Assembly (NCBI RefSeq): GCF_900141885.1
Contig: NZ_FQYY01000004.1
Span: 63,277 to 127,276, forward strand
Source of the DNA: Mesonia phycicola
GTDB lineage: Bacteria; Bacteroidota; Bacteroidia; Flavobacteriales; Flavobacteriaceae
DNA length: 64,000 nt
Reading direction: 5' to 3'
The notes under the pieces are model-generated. The model was not told the DNA's origin. It saw nothing but the letters and a program-made list of their open reading frames with translations, and made no database searches. Shown here piece after piece: positions 50,822-61,290 of the stretch. Each line of letters starts with the position of its first letter. Position 1 is the stretch's first letter. A program made the translations under genes and the position numbers.

Positions 50822-53803
50822 TTATAATTTTAAATCGTTTGTTGTTTTTTCATAATTAAATAAATAATCTACATCTAATTCTTCTACTTTCCCTAATTTA
50901 GAAAGAGCATCCATATTTGCATCTTTTTTATTACCTATAACTAATACATTATAATCTTGCCCTTTGATGTTGTTGTTAAAAAATTCTTTTAAATCTTCCA
51001 TAGTCATTGATGCAATAGTATCATACATTTCTTTTCTGTTATCGTGATCTATACCACGTTTCTTTAAGCTCTCATAATTCCAGAAAATTGATGTTTTAGT
51101 AATTCTATCTGCTGCAATTTGTTTTAAAGTTGCTTCTTTTGCAGATTGAAATTGCTCTTCTGCCTCTGGCATATTTGTCATTAACTCCATCATTGCATCT
51201 ACGGCTTGCGGCATTTTATTAGCTTGTGTACCAATGTATGCCATTACATAATTAGGCTTATCTTTTTCTCTAGAAGTTTGGTAAGCTGAATACGCTGAAT
51301 ATGCTAAAGATTTAGATTCTCTAATTTCTTGAAAAACTATTGAAGAAAGACCACTACCAAAATAAGTATTAAATAACTCTGTAGCTGCCATTTTTTCTGG
51401 GCTAAAATCTTCTCCTTTAGATAAAAATACCATTTCACTTTGTACCATATCATAATCTACAAAATACACTTTTCCGCCAGTTTCTATTTCTGTGTATTTT
51501 TTGGCTTCTGGGTAGTCTTTTAATGTTTCTGGTAATTGGTGCTTTTCATCTAAGGCACTAATAGCGTTTTCTACATCTTTACCATAATAAAAAATACGTT
51601 GTTTGTAATTTCTTAAATCTTTTACTTTTTGAACAAGTTCTTCTGGGTTTTTAGATTTTAATTCAGCTTCAGAATAAATATTTCTCAATCTTGAATTTTC
51701 TCCATATTTACCGTAATTCATTAAACCATTAAAAAGAATATTACTTTTTTGAGTTTTACCATCTTCACGGCCTTTAATAATCTGTTCTACATATTTGTTA
51801 TACGTATCTTGATCTGCAGTTGCATTTTGCCAAACATCTTCTAAAAGAGTTAAACCTGCTGGCAGATTTTCTTTTAAACCAGAAATACCAACGTATGTTT
51901 TATCTGTACCAGAGCTTACAAAATAGTTAATACCTAATTTATAAAACTCTTGTTTAACTTGGTCTGCTGTATATTTATCTGTCCCTAAATAATCTAAATA
52001 GCCTGCTGCAAGTGATAATTCTTTATCATTATCTTGCCCCATATCAAAAATGATATATAAATTAAATAAGTCATTATTTTTATTTTCTATAAAAGCTACT
52101 GGCAAACCATTTTTTGTACTTAAGCTATCTATAGCCTCATTATAGTCTACAAATTGAGGTGTTAAAGCTGGAGATTCTTTCTTATTAAATTCTTTAATAA
52201 ATTCTGATTGCTTATCTCTGTTTAATTTAACTGGAGTAATCCCTGGGTTTTCTACTTTAGCAATACTAGGGTCTTCACCTTTACGCTTATATACCGCTAC
52301 ATAATTTTCTTGGTAATGTTTATTGGCATAATTAACAATATCTTCTTTTGTGATAGATTTTAAGTTTTCTGTAAAATCTACTTGTGATTGCCAGTCTTGA
52401 AAGTGAATAAAAGCGTCCATAAACGCATAAGCCGTAGAAGATGCATCTTCATATTGACGAATTTCTGAAAGTTTTAAATCGTTAATAACAGCGTCTACCA
52501 ACCAATCATCAAATTCACCTTTCTTAATTTTTTCAACCTCTGCTAGTAATAAAGATTTTACTTCTTCTAAAGATTGATTAGCCTTTGGCATTCCGTACAA
52601 TATGTGAAAACCATAATCATTATTAAAATTAGTAAATGAAGAAGCTCTTTGTACTTTTTGTTGTTGATTAAGATCTAAATCTATTAAACCAGCTTGAGAG
52701 TTTGCTAAAATATAGTCTATTAAAGTTACTATTTGCTGATCTTTACTACCAACGCCTTCTGTTCTAAAAGCTACATATACAGACTCTGATGTTGGCCCTA
52801 AAACTTCTTTCTCTACAGGAGCAGTAATAGGTTGCTCTTTAGGAAATTTTGGATGCGTTACTTCTTTTTCTTCATAATCACCAAAAGCTTCATTTACTTT
52901 TTGAATAGTTTTATCAAAATCTAAATCACCTACAAGAACTACTGCCATATTATTTGGTACATAATAGGTATCAAAATAATTATGAATAGCTTCCATTGAA
53001 GGATTTTTTAAATGTTCTGATTTACCAATGGTACTTTGTGTACCGTACGGGTGGGTTGGGAATAAACCTTCTAAAGTTGCTTGGTACTGTTTACGGCCAT
53101 CACTATCTTGACCTCTATTAAACTCTTCATAAACTGCTTCTAATTCTGTATGAAATAAACGTAAAACTAACGTACTAAAACGCTCACTCTCTACACTTAA
53201 CCATTTATCAAGCTCGTTAGATGGAATTTTATTTACATATACAGTTTGCTCGTTAGAAGTAAAAGCATTGGTACCCTCTGCCCCTAAAGATGCTACCATT
53301 TTATCATATTCATTCGCTATAGAATATTCTGAAGCTTTTTGAGAAACAGAGTCTATTTGCACGTAAAGAGCCTTTTTCTTTTCTGGATCTTGCTCTGCTT
53401 TATGCATTTCGTATAAATTAGAAATACTATCTAACAATACTTTTTCTTTCTCCCAATCTTGAGTACCTATTTTATGGGTTCCTTTAAAAACCATGTGCTC
53501 TAAATAATGGGCTAAACCTGTATTATCTGCAGGGTCGTAAGTAGAACCAGCTCTAACCGCTATAAGGGTTTGTATTTTTGGTTCTTCTTCATTTTTACCT
53601 AAGTAAACTTTAAGCCCGTTATCTAAGGTATAAAGACGTAATCCTGCTGGATCGTCTTTAAAAGTTTCATAAGTAAAGCCAGCTTCATCTGTATGCTGGT
53701 ACTTATCTTCTTCTGTTGTTTCGGTGTTTTCATTCTTTTCACCACAACTGATAATGGTTAAAGTAGATAAGAATAAAAAAAATGGTAAATAGAATTTTTT
53801 CAT
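50822..53803 (-). CDS. M16 family zinc metallopeptidase, lipoprotein
   Basis: The protein has 993 residues and carries two M16 repeats in one chain. A lipoprotein signal (MKKFYLPFFLFLSTLTIISC) is followed by an acidic linker. The first repeat has the inverted zinc motif HYLEHMVFKGT (HxxEH, about residue 83), and the third ligand Glu probably lies in LEAVYEEFNRG. The second half (about 540-950) lacks the motif and is the usual inactive partner domain. It resembles pitrilysin/PqqL-type peptidases of the cell envelope. Substrate unknown. Confidence 0.87.
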   Translation of the reverse strand: MKKFYLPFFLFLSTLTIISCGEKNENTETTEEDKYQHTDEAGFTYETFKDDPAGLRLYTLDNGLKVYLGKNEEEPKIQTLIAVRAGSTYDPADNTGLAHYLEHMVFKGTHKIGTQDWEKEKVLLDSISNLYEMHKAEQDPEKKKALYVQIDSVSQKASEYSIANEYDKMVASLGAEGTNAFTSNEQTVYVNKIPSNELDKWLSVESERFSTLVLRLFHTELEAVYEEFNRGQDSDGRKQYQATLEGLFPTHPYGTQSTIGKSEHLKNPSMEAIHNYFDTYYVPNNMAVVLVGDLDFDKTIQKVNEAFGDYEEKEVTHPKFPKEQPITAPVEKEVLGPTSESVYVAFRTEGVGSKDQQIVTLIDYILANSQAGLIDLDLNQQQKVQRASSFTNFNNDYGFHILYGMPKANQSLEEVKSLLLAEVEKIKKGEFDDWLVDAVINDLKLSEIRQYEDASSTAYAFMDAFIHFQDWQSQVDFTENLKSITKEDIVNYANKHYQENYVAVYKRKGEDPSIAKVENPGITPVKLNRDKQSEFIKEFNKKESPALTPQFVDYNEAIDSLSTKNGLPVAFIENKNNDLFNLYIIFDMGQDNDKELSLAAGYLDYLGTDKYTADQVKQEFYKLGINYFVSSGTDKTYVGISGLKENLPAGLTLLEDVWQNATADQDTYNKYVEQIIKGREDGKTQKSNILFNGLMNYGKYGENSRLRNIYSEAELKSKNPEELVQKVKDLRNYKQRIFYYGKDVENAISALDEKHQLPETLKDYPEAKKYTEIETGGKVYFVDYDMVQSEMVFLSKGEDFSPEKMAATELFNTYFGSGLSSIVFQEIRESKSLAYSAYSAYQTSREKDKPNYVMAYIGTQANKMPQAVDAMMELMTNMPEAEEQFQSAKEATLKQIAADRITKTSIFWNYESLKKRGIDHDNRKEMYDTIASMTMEDLKEFFNNNIKGQDYNVLVIGNKKDANMDALSKLGKVEELDVDYLFNYEKTTNDLKL

Positions 53804-53841
53804 TAATATAATTAATTAGTTAAGAGATGGTTAAAAATAAA

Positions 53842-53877
53842 AAAAGTTCGTTAGTAAATACATACTAACGAACTTTT
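53842..53877 (-). terminator. Terminator after sucD
   Basis: AAAAGTTCGTTAGTA (53842-53856) pairs with TACTAACGAACTTTT (53863-53877), a perfect 15-bp stem with a 6-base loop, about 40 bases past the sucD stop and before the M16 gene. Confidence 0.85.
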
Positions 53878-53915
53878 ATATGAAGTAATTCTGTTAAAAT
53901 TTAACAGATTATATA

Positions 53916-54788
53916 TTACCCTAATACTTCAGCAACTTTTTTACCAATTTCTGCTGGAGAATCTACTACGTGAATACCACATTCACTCATAATTTTCTTT
54001 TTAGCTTGAGCAGTATCTTCACTACCACCAACAATAGCTCCTGCGTGACCCATTGTTCTTCCTGCTGGAGCAGTTTCACCAGCAATAAAACCTACGATAG
54101 GTTTTTTAGATCCGCTTTCTTGGTACCATTTAGCTGCATCTGCTTCTAATTGACCACCTATTTCACCAATCATTACTACACAGTCTGTATCTTCGTCGTT
54201 AATTAATAACTCTACAGCCTCTTTGGTAGTTGTTCCAATAATTGGATCTCCACCAATACCAATTGCAGTAGTAATACCTAAACCTTGTTTTACAACTTGG
54301 TCTGCGGCTTCATAAGTTAATGTACCAGATTTAGATACAATACCTACTTTACCTTGCTTAAATACAAAACCTGGCATAATACCAACTTTAGCTTCACCTG
54401 GAGTAATAATACCTGGACAGTTAGGACCTACTAAACGACAGTCTTTATTTTTAATATAGTTTGACGCTTTAATCATATCTGCCACTGGAATACCTTCTGT
54501 AATTGTAATAATTACTTTAATCCCTGCATCTGCAGCTTCCATAATTGCATCTGCAGCAAATGCTGGCGGTACAAAAATAATTGTAGTGTCTGCACCAGCT
54601 TCTTTTACAGCTTCTGCTACTGTATTAAATACAGGTTTATCTAAATGAGTTTGACCTCCTTTACCTGGGGTTACACCACCAACTACGTTAGTACCGTAAT
54701 CAATCATTTGACCTGCGTGAAAAGTACCTTCACTACCAGTAAAACCTTGTACAATTATCTTTGAATCTTTATTAACTAGAACGCTCAT
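53916..54788 (-). CDS. sucD: Succinyl-CoA synthetase, alpha subunit
   Basis: The protein has 290 residues. It begins SVLVNKDSKIIVQGFTGSEG. The CoA/nucleotide loop GYGTNVVGGVTPGKGGQTH-like segment lies at about residue 30-50. RLVGPNCPGIITPGEAKVGI follows, and the phosphorylated His is in GRTMGHAGAIVGG (about residue 247). With SucC, not seen in this window, it interconverts succinyl-CoA and succinate in the TCA cycle. A terminator hairpin follows. Confidence 0.95.
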   Translation of the reverse strand: MSVLVNKDSKIIVQGFTGSEGTFHAGQMIDYGTNVVGGVTPGKGGQTHLDKPVFNTVAEAVKEAGADTTIIFVPPAFAADAIMEAADAGIKVIITITEGIPVADMIKASNYIKNKDCRLVGPNCPGIITPGEAKVGIMPGFVFKQGKVGIVSKSGTLTYEAADQVVKQGLGITTAIGIGGDPIIGTTTKEAVELLINDEDTDCVVMIGEIGGQLEADAAKWYQESGSKKPIVGFIAGETAPAGRTMGHAGAIVGGSEDTAQAKKKIMSECGIHVVDSPAEIGKKVAEVLG

Positions 54789-54852
54789 AATTTTTTTCTT
54801 GTTTTATTGCCTTGCAAATTTAATTTTTTAAAAACAACTCTAAAAGTTTTTA

Positions 54853-55263
54853 TTATTTTTTTGGTATAAAAGATGAGATATTTTCAAAAGAATCGTCTCC
54901 TGGTTGACTAATTATGTAACCTTCGTACAATTTTTCGTCTTTTATCTCCCATATACATATAAAATGTGCTAATGCTCTATCATCTTCTGGATGCTCAATA
55001 GTATTAGCATGATAAGTAAATCTAATGGTAATTTTATTATTATCTTGTAATAGGTGTGTAATTTCACAAGTTAATGCTTCGTAAGATTTTTTCATTTCTG
55101 AAGCCAACTTTATAAAATCACTTTGGTTTAATTTTAAGAAACCAAAACTACTATTCCAATACATAGTTACATCTGGGTGCAAGTATTTTGAAATTACAGT
55201 TTCATCTTTATAAAAAGCTGACTCAAAAAAATCTTGCACTAATTGTTTTTCTTGACTTTGCAT
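54853..55263 (-). CDS. SnoaL/NTF2-like small protein
   Basis: The protein has 136 residues from the ATG at 55263. An earlier ATG (55287) would overlap the lpxD-like gene, so I chose the later one. The layout QLVQDFFESAFYKDETVISK, YLHPDVTMYWNSSFGFLKL, and beta strands ending in FICIWEIKDEKLYEGYIISQ is that of the cone-like NTF2 fold. Such proteins are isomerases, hydrolases or ligand binders, and the ligand cannot be told. It sits directly after the lpxD-like gene. Confidence 0.65.
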   Translation of the reverse strand: MQSQEKQLVQDFFESAFYKDETVISKYLHPDVTMYWNSSFGFLKLNQSDFIKLASEMKKSYEALTCEITHLLQDNNKITIRFTYHANTIEHPEDDRALAHFICIWEIKDEKLYEGYIISQPGDDSFENISSFIPKK

Positions 55264-55264
55264 A

Positions 55265-56200
55265 TTACAATTTATCAATTTTTTCAATTAAACTAGGTAT
55301 TAATCGTATAGAAGCTATTTCTTTATATTTTTTTCTGAAAGAGTCTGCAGGAGTACCAAAGTAAGATGTATTGCCTGTTAATGACTTACTTACTCCACTT
55401 TGTGCAGAGATAATTGCTTTTTTACCAATTGTAATTCCGCTAGTAATCCCTACTTGCCCCCATATAGTTACTTCATCTTCTATTACCACGCAACCTGCAA
55501 TACCTACTTGTGATGCTATTAGGCATTTTTCACCTATTACAGTATCGTGACCAATATGTACTTGGTTATCTATTTTTGTACCTTCTTTAATTGTGGTATC
55601 TCCGCTTACACCTCTATCTATAGTACAGGCAGCACCTATATCTACGTTATCTTCTATCACTACTCTACCTCCAGATTTTAATTGATCAAAACCTTCTGGT
55701 CTATTTTTATAATAAAATGCAGAGGCTCCCAAAACAGTACCAGAATGTATAGTGACATTATTACCAATAACCGCATAATCATAAATACTTACATTGGAAT
55801 GAATTATGCAATTTTCACCAATTTTTACATGGTTTCCTACAAATGTATTAGGTTGAATTGTGGTATTTTTCCCTATTTCTGCTGTTGAAGAAATAGTGTT
55901 TTCTGATTTTTGAAAGGGTTTAAAGTATTCTGTTAATTTATTAAAATCACGGAAAGGATCATCTGAAATTAATAAAGCTTTACCCTCAGGGCACTCTACT
56001 TCTTTATTAATAAGAATAATAGTTGCTGCCGATTGTAAAGCTTTATCGTAATATTTTGGATGATCTACAAAAACAATATCACCTGGAGTTACTACATGAA
56101 TCTCATTCATCCCTAATACAGAAAAATTAGGGTTACCTATAAATTCAGAATTGATAATTGTTGCAATTTGCTGAAGTGTATGTGCTTGAGGAAATTTCAT
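55265..56200 (-). CDS. Second LpxD-like acyltransferase
   Basis: The protein has 311 residues. The N-terminal LpxD domain (about 1-105: GNPNFSVLGMNEIHVVTPGD, KALLISDDPFRDFNKL) is followed by left-handed beta-helix repeats (TVLGASAFYYKNRP, CTIDRGVSGDTTIKEGTKID, VHIGHDTVIGEKCLIASQVG). The catalytic His is in VHIGHDTVIG. It differs from the lpxD at 58975 by about 30 fewer residues and a different insert (YYKNRPEGFDQLKSGG). Many Bacteroidetes keep two such genes. The second may use a different acyl chain or nucleotide sugar. Confidence 0.75.
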   Translation of the reverse strand: MKFPQAHTLQQIATIINSEFIGNPNFSVLGMNEIHVVTPGDIVFVDHPKYYDKALQSAATIILINKEVECPEGKALLISDDPFRDFNKLTEYFKPFQKSENTISSTAEIGKNTTIQPNTFVGNHVKIGENCIIHSNVSIYDYAVIGNNVTIHSGTVLGASAFYYKNRPEGFDQLKSGGRVVIEDNVDIGAACTIDRGVSGDTTIKEGTKIDNQVHIGHDTVIGEKCLIASQVGIAGCVVIEDEVTIWGQVGITSGITIGKKAIISAQSGVSKSLTGNTSYFGTPADSFRKKYKEIASIRLIPSLIEKIDKL

Positions 56201-56214
56201 ATAGTTTTTAAAAA

Positions 56215-56781
56215 TTACTCTTTAATACGTTCTTTGTAAGTCCCTTTTTCTGTTTCTATTTTTATTTTATCGCCTTCATTAATAAATAAAGGGACGTTAA
56301 CTTCTGCACCAGTTTCTACCGTTGCTGGTTTTGTTGCATTGGTTGCTGTGTTACCTTTAACACCAGGCTCTGTATGAGTAACTTCTAAAATTACACTTGG
56401 TGGCATCTCTACAGAAAGAGGTGCGTTATCTTCAGAATTAATAATTACTGTAACTACTTCTCCTTCTTTCATTAAACCTGGAGCATCTAATGCAGTTTCT
56501 AATAATCTAATTTGTGTATAATCATCTGTGTTCATGAAATGATAAAACTCTCCATCATTATATAAAAACTGAAATTTATGAGTCTCTACACGAACATCTT
56601 CAATTTTATGTCCTGCTGAAAAAGTATTTTCTATTACTTTTCCTGTGGTTACACTTTTTAATTTGGTTCTTACAAATGCTGGTCCTTTACCAGGTTTTAC
56701 GTGTAAAAATTCAATAATTTTAAAAATATCGTGATTATACTTTATACATAATCCATTTCTAATATCACTAGTACTTGCCAT
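56215..56781 (-). CDS. efp: Translation elongation factor P
   Basis: The protein has 188 residues in three beta-barrel domains. The modified-residue loop is FLHVKPGKGPAFVRTKLKSV, with the Lys at the tip (about residue 32). The end GDKIKIETEKGTYKERIKE is standard. EF-P rescues ribosomes stalled at proline runs. It lies between lpxA and the second lpxD-like gene, an arrangement common in Bacteroidetes. Confidence 0.96.
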   Translation of the reverse strand: MASTSDIRNGLCIKYNHDIFKIIEFLHVKPGKGPAFVRTKLKSVTTGKVIENTFSAGHKIEDVRVETHKFQFLYNDGEFYHFMNTDDYTQIRLLETALDAPGLMKEGEVVTVIINSEDNAPLSVEMPPSVILEVTHTEPGVKGNTATNATKPATVETGAEVNVPLFINEGDKIKIETEKGTYKERIKE

Positions 56782-56792
56782 AATTTGTTTAA

Positions 56793-57575
56793 TTAATTTG
56801 AAAAATAACCCTTCATAATTCCACGCTTAGAATTTTTAATAAATTCTAAAATATCATCTCTTTCTGGAGTTGCTTCCATTTCTGCTTCAATGATAGTTAC
56901 TGCTTGTGAGTTATTATAATTTTTTTGATATAAAATTCTATAAATATCTTGAACTTCTCTTATTTTTTCTGTAGAAAAACCTCTTCTACGTAAACCTATA
57001 GAGTTAATCCCCACGTATGATAAAGGTTCTCTTGCTGCTTTTACAAAAGGTGGTACATCTTTTCTTACTAAAGATCCTCCTGTAATAAATGCGTGGCTAC
57101 CAATCATACAAAATTGTTGTATGGCCGTCATCCCTGCTAAAACTACAAAATCACCAACTGTAACGTGCCCCGCTAAGGTACTATTATTAGAAAATATGCA
57201 GTTATCGCCTACTAAACAATCGTGAGCTACGTGGCAATAAGCCATGATCCAACAATTGTTACCGATAACCGTTTTCATTCTATCTGAAGTACCTCTATTT
57301 ACTGTAACACACTCTCTTATGGTTGTATTATCACCAATTATAGTAACGGTTTCTTCATCGTTAAATTTTTTATCTTGAGGAACTGCAGAAATTACACTAC
57401 CAGGAAAAATACTTACATTTTTACCTATACGTGCTCCTTCCATGATAGTTACGTTAGAGCCTATCCAGCTACCCTCACCAATAACTACATTGTTATGAAT
57501 GGTTGTAAAAGGCTCAATAACCACATTTTTTGCAATTTTTGCACCTGGGTGTACATATGCCAATGGTTGATTCAT
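56793..57575 (-). CDS. lpxA: UDP-N-acetylglucosamine acyltransferase
   Basis: The protein has 260 residues. Hexapeptide repeats begin at once (AYVHPGAKIAKNVVIEPFTT). The catalytic His is in CHVAHDCLVGDNC (about residue 122). The specificity region is TAIQQFCMIGSHAFITGGSL, followed by the C-terminal helical domain (SYVGINSIGLRRRGFSTEKI). It performs the first step of lipid A synthesis. It starts three bases after lpxC-fabZ. Confidence 0.96.
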   Translation of the reverse strand: MNQPLAYVHPGAKIAKNVVIEPFTTIHNNVVIGEGSWIGSNVTIMEGARIGKNVSIFPGSVISAVPQDKKFNDEETVTIIGDNTTIRECVTVNRGTSDRMKTVIGNNCWIMAYCHVAHDCLVGDNCIFSNNSTLAGHVTVGDFVVLAGMTAIQQFCMIGSHAFITGGSLVRKDVPPFVKAAREPLSYVGINSIGLRRRGFSTEKIREVQDIYRILYQKNYNNSQAVTIIEAEMEATPERDDILEFIKNSKRGIMKGYFSN

Positions 57576-57578
57576 AAA

Positions 57579-58982
57579 CTATTTGTCTTTAGATTTTACA
57601 ATTTGTGCCATTAACTCTGCTTCTGCACAAAGTTTTCCGTTAGCAAATGCGTACCCTTGCATATGGCAAATACCTCTTCTTATTGGGGTTATTAAGTTAC
57701 ATTTAAATACTAAAGTATCTCCAGGAACAACTTTTTGTTTAAACTTAACTTTGTCTATTTTCATAAAATAAGTTAAGTAGTTTTCTGGATCTGGCACTGT
57801 ACTTAAAATTAAAATACCTCCTGTTTGAGCCATAGCTTCTACAATTAAAACTCCAGGCATTACTGGTGCTCCAGGAAAATGACCTTTAAAGAAATCTTCA
57901 TTCATAGTTACATTTTTGCAACCAATTACTGAAGAATCTGTTAACTCAAATATTTTATCTATTAATAAAAAAGGCGGACGGTGAGGTAACATATTCATGA
58001 TTTGATTTACGTCCATTAATGGAGCTTGATTCAAATCTACCTCAGGCATCATATTTCTTTTTTCTGCCTTTATTTTTTTTGCTAGTTTTTTTGCAAATTC
58101 TGTATTTACAAAGTGTCCTGGTTTAGTAGCAATTACTTTACCTCTAATTCTTGTACCTATTAAAGCTAAATCACCAATTACATCTAGTAATTTATGTCTT
58201 GCTGCTTCGTTAGGGTAATGTAGAGTTAGGTTATCTAGAATACCATTTGGCTTAACTGATATTTCATCTTTACCAAAAGCTGTTCTAAGTTTTTCCATAG
58301 TTTCTGCAGAAAGTTCTTTATCTACATAAACAATAGCATTATTCAAATCACCGCCTCTAATTAAACCGTGTTCTAATAAAGTTTCTAGCTCGTGAAGAAA
58401 ACTAAAAGTTCTTGAGTCTGCTATTTCATCTTTAAACTGAGATAAGTTTTTAATTGATGCATTTTGCGTTCCTAAAACTTTGGTTTCAAAATCTACCATA
58501 GTGGTAATTTCGTAAGTAGAAGATGGCATAATTACCAGCTCACTACCTGTTTTTTCATCCACGTATGAAATTACTTCTTTTACAACATATTCTTCTCTTT
58601 CTGCATCTAGTTCTACCTTACCTACTTGTTCTAAAGCTTCTACAAAGAATTTAGAAGAACCATCCATAATAGGTGGTTCACTTTGGTTCATTTCAATTAA
58701 TACATTATCTATTTCTAAACCTACACAAGCAGCCAATACATGCTCTGAAGTTTGAATAGACACTCCTCCTTTTTCTAGAGAAGTTCCTCTTTGTGTATCT
58801 ACTACATAAGTAACATCTGCAGGAACTTCTGGAGCTCCATCTAAATCTACCCTTTTAAAAACATAGCCTGTATTAGCTTCTGCCGGTTTAAAAGTTAAGG
58901 TTACTTTTTGCCCTGTATGAAGACCTACTCCCTCAAGAGTAACTTCTTCTTTAATAGTAGTTTGGTTAATTTTTTCAGCCAT
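57579..58982 (-). CDS. lpxC-fabZ: Fused LpxC deacetylase / FabZ dehydratase
   Basis: The protein has 467 residues. The LpxC half (1-305) has [20 protein letters not shown], the zinc ligands in [17 protein letters not shown] and [16 protein letters not shown], and [15 protein letters not shown]. The FabZ half (about 320-465) has [20 protein letters not shown], the catalytic His/Glu in [20 protein letters not shown]. It commits UDP-acyl-GlcNAc to lipid A and dehydrates 3-hydroxyacyl-ACP. The fusion is a known trait of Bacteroidetes and some Chlorobi. Confidence 0.96.
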   Translation of the reverse strand: MAEKINQTTIKEEVTLEGVGLHTGQKVTLTFKPAEANTGYVFKRVDLDGAPEVPADVTYVVDTQRGTSLEKGGVSIQTSEHVLAACVGLEIDNVLIEMNQSEPPIMDGSSKFFVEALEQVGKVELDAEREEYVVKEVISYVDEKTGSELVIMPSSTYEITTMVDFETKVLGTQNASIKNLSQFKDEIADSRTFSFLHELETLLEHGLIRGGDLNNAIVYVDKELSAETMEKLRTAFGKDEISVKPNGILDNLTLHYPNEAARHKLLDVIGDLALIGTRIRGKVIATKPGHFVNTEFAKKLAKKIKAEKRNMMPEVDLNQAPLMDVNQIMNMLPHRPPFLLIDKIFELTDSSVIGCKNVTMNEDFFKGHFPGAPVMPGVLIVEAMAQTGGILILSTVPDPENYLTYFMKIDKVKFKQKVVPGDTLVFKCNLITPIRRGICHMQGYAFANGKLCAEAELMAQIVKSKDK

Positions 58983-60003
58983 TATTGTTTAGCTTTTTTT
59001 CTAGATTATGAAGTGTTTTTATTGATTTTGGTAAATTTTTAAAATGTACATAGGCTTTATTATAATCGTTATAACCTAATGCAGGAGACCCTTGTAAAGC
59101 TTCTCCATCTTTTACATTTCTTCCTATCCCAGATTGTGCTTGTATTCTTACACGATCTCCGATAGTAATGTGACCAACAATACCAACTTGACCACCAATA
59201 ATGCAGTTTTTACCTATTTTTGTTGAACCTGCTACACCTGTTTGCGCAGCAATTACAGTATTTTCTCCTATTTCAACATTGTGAGCTATTTGTATTTGGT
59301 TATCTAGCTTCACTCCTTTTTTAATCACTGTAGAACCTAGTGTTGCTCGATCTATACTTGTACCAGCCCCTACATCTACATTATCTTCTATTATTACATT
59401 ACCAATTTGAGGTACTTTATCGTATTCTCCTTTTTCATTAGGTGCAAAACCAAAACCATCTGCTCCAACAATAGCACCACCGTGTATTACACAATTATTA
59501 CCGATAACAGTTTCTGAATAAATTTTAGCTCCTGCAAAAACCATTACATTATCTCCTATTTTGGTATTATCACCTATATATGCATTTGGATAGATTTTTA
59601 CATTATCACCTATCACTACATTTTCTCCAATATATGCAAAAGCTCCTATATAGATATTTTCTCCATACTTAGCAGAAGATGCTATATAAGATGGATTTTC
59701 TATACCTGTTTTACTGTGTTTTACTTGATTGTAATATTGCAACAACTTAGTAAATGCTTGATAAGCATCTTTTACCTTTATTAAAGTTGATGTAATTTCT
59801 TTCTCTGGCTCAAAGTCTTCATTTACAATGCATATTGCTGCATTTGTTGTGTAAATGTACTGAGTATATTTTGGGTTTGATAAGAAAGTTAATGAAGAAG
59901 AATGTCCCTCTTCTATTTTAGAAAGTTCTGAGACTTCTGCTTCAGGATTCCCTACAACTTTACCTTCTAAAACCTCTGCAATTTGTTCTGCTGTAAATTT
60001 CAT
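58975..60003 (-). CDS. lpxD: UDP-3-O-(3-hydroxyacyl)glucosamine N-acyltransferase
   Basis: The protein has 342 residues, full length. The N-terminal uridine-binding domain ([20 protein letters not shown]) is followed by about ten hexapeptide coils ([40 protein letters not shown]). The catalytic His is in [18 protein letters not shown]. The C-terminal helix ends [17 protein letters not shown]. It makes the third committed lipid A intermediate. It overlaps lpxC-fabZ by eight bases and heads the lipid A operon behind the HD gene. Confidence 0.95.
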   Translation of the reverse strand: MKFTAEQIAEVLEGKVVGNPEAEVSELSKIEEGHSSSLTFLSNPKYTQYIYTTNAAICIVNEDFEPEKEITSTLIKVKDAYQAFTKLLQYYNQVKHSKTGIENPSYIASSAKYGENIYIGAFAYIGENVVIGDNVKIYPNAYIGDNTKIGDNVMVFAGAKIYSETVIGNNCVIHGGAIVGADGFGFAPNEKGEYDKVPQIGNVIIEDNVDVGAGTSIDRATLGSTVIKKGVKLDNQIQIAHNVEIGENTVIAAQTGVAGSTKIGKNCIIGGQVGIVGHITIGDRVRIQAQSGIGRNVKDGEALQGSPALGYNDYNKAYVHFKNLPKSIKTLHNLEKKLNNNG

Positions 60004-60026
60004 TCTGACAAAAATAGAAAAATTTG

Positions 60027-61256
60027 TTAATCTTTTGGTTTAGGATAGCAGATATAATATTTAACTACTGGTTTTGTTAGCGCTCCCAGGTTAAGTTGAT
60101 CTGATGCTTTTATGACATCACTCACTTTTCCGTTTTTATAAAGAATATTAATATTCTCTACATCATCTCTATAAGCTAAGTTAGATACGCTACCTTTAAA
60201 TACAAAGTAGTTTGCTTCTTCTCTACTAATATTATGTTTTTGTTGAAGCTCTTGTAGATGTTTTTCTACTTTATCTACTTCAATAGGTGTTTTTTTTAAT
60301 TTTACTTTTAATAAATCTCTATTTATAATAGAAGTACAAAGATTTTTTAAGACAAAATCATCACAAGAAACCCATTCTTTCATAGCAGAGACTATATCAA
60401 AATCATCTAATTTACTAAAAGTGTGTAGTGTATCGTTGGTAAAGTTTTCAAAATTAATTTCATTTTTCAAGAAAAAAGACAAGGCCTTACTTGCTGGTAA
60501 ATCTACTCCTTTACTCACTAATTCTTTTGCACGTTTTAAAACTCTGATAAGAAGCTGCTCTGCACCCAAGCTTGTTTTATGTAAATAAACCTGCCAATAC
60601 ATTAAACGGCGTGCTACTAGAAATTTTTCTACAGAATAAATTCCTTTTTGCTCTACTACTAATTCATCATTACTTACGTTTAACATGGTTATTAAACGCT
60701 CACTATTTATATTACCTTCTGCTACACCTGTATAAAAACTATCTCTTTTTAAATAATCTAAACGATCTACGTCAAGTTGACTTGCTATTAACTGTTTAAA
60801 AAACTTTCTGTGATATTCGCCTTTAAAAATCTGAATTGCCAAAGTTAAACTTTGGTTAAAGTCTGCATTCATTTTTTCCATAAACTGGAGTGAAATCCAC
60901 TCATGACTTACTCCGCTTACTATACTATGTTCCATTGCGTGAGAGAATGGTCCGTGGCCAATATCATGTAATAAAATAGCTATAAGAAGAGCTTCTTCTT
61001 CTTTTTTAGAAATCTCAACTCCCTTAAAACGAAGTACATCTAAAGCTTTTCTCATTAAATGCATGCACCCCAATGCATGATGAAACCTTGTATGGTGAGC
61101 TCCAGGATAAACCAAATAAGACATTCCCATTTGAGAAATTCGGCGTAATCTTTGAAAGTATTTATGCTCAATGATATCAAAAATACGTTCGTTTGGAATG
61201 GTAATAAATCCGTAAATTGGATCGTTTAATATTTTGAGTTTGTTTCTTTGATTCAA
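60027..61256 (-). CDS. HD-domain phosphohydrolase (dNTPase-like)
   Basis: The protein has 409 residues. The HD domain has [20 protein letters not shown] followed by FHHALGC (first His ligands), [20 protein letters not shown] (His-Asp) and a later [14 protein letters not shown] (Asp). It is the family of SamHD1/YdhJ-like proteins, commonly annotated HD domain-containing, with possible dNTP triphosphohydrolase activity. The start at 61256 is divergent from porX with a 34-base gap shared by both promoters. Confidence 0.85.
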   Translation of the reverse strand: MNQRNKLKILNDPIYGFITIPNERIFDIIEHKYFQRLRRISQMGMSYLVYPGAHHTRFHHALGCMHLMRKALDVLRFKGVEISKKEEEALLIAILLHDIGHGPFSHAMEHSIVSGVSHEWISLQFMEKMNADFNQSLTLAIQIFKGEYHRKFFKQLIASQLDVDRLDYLKRDSFYTGVAEGNINSERLITMLNVSNDELVVEQKGIYSVEKFLVARRLMYWQVYLHKTSLGAEQLLIRVLKRAKELVSKGVDLPASKALSFFLKNEINFENFTNDTLHTFSKLDDFDIVSAMKEWVSCDDFVLKNLCTSIINRDLLKVKLKKTPIEVDKVEKHLQELQQKHNISREEANYFVFKGSVSNLAYRDDVENINILYKNGKVSDVIKASDQLNLGALTKPVVKYYICYPKPKD

Positions 61257-61290
61257 AATGATAGTTTAATAAAAAAACAAATATACATAT

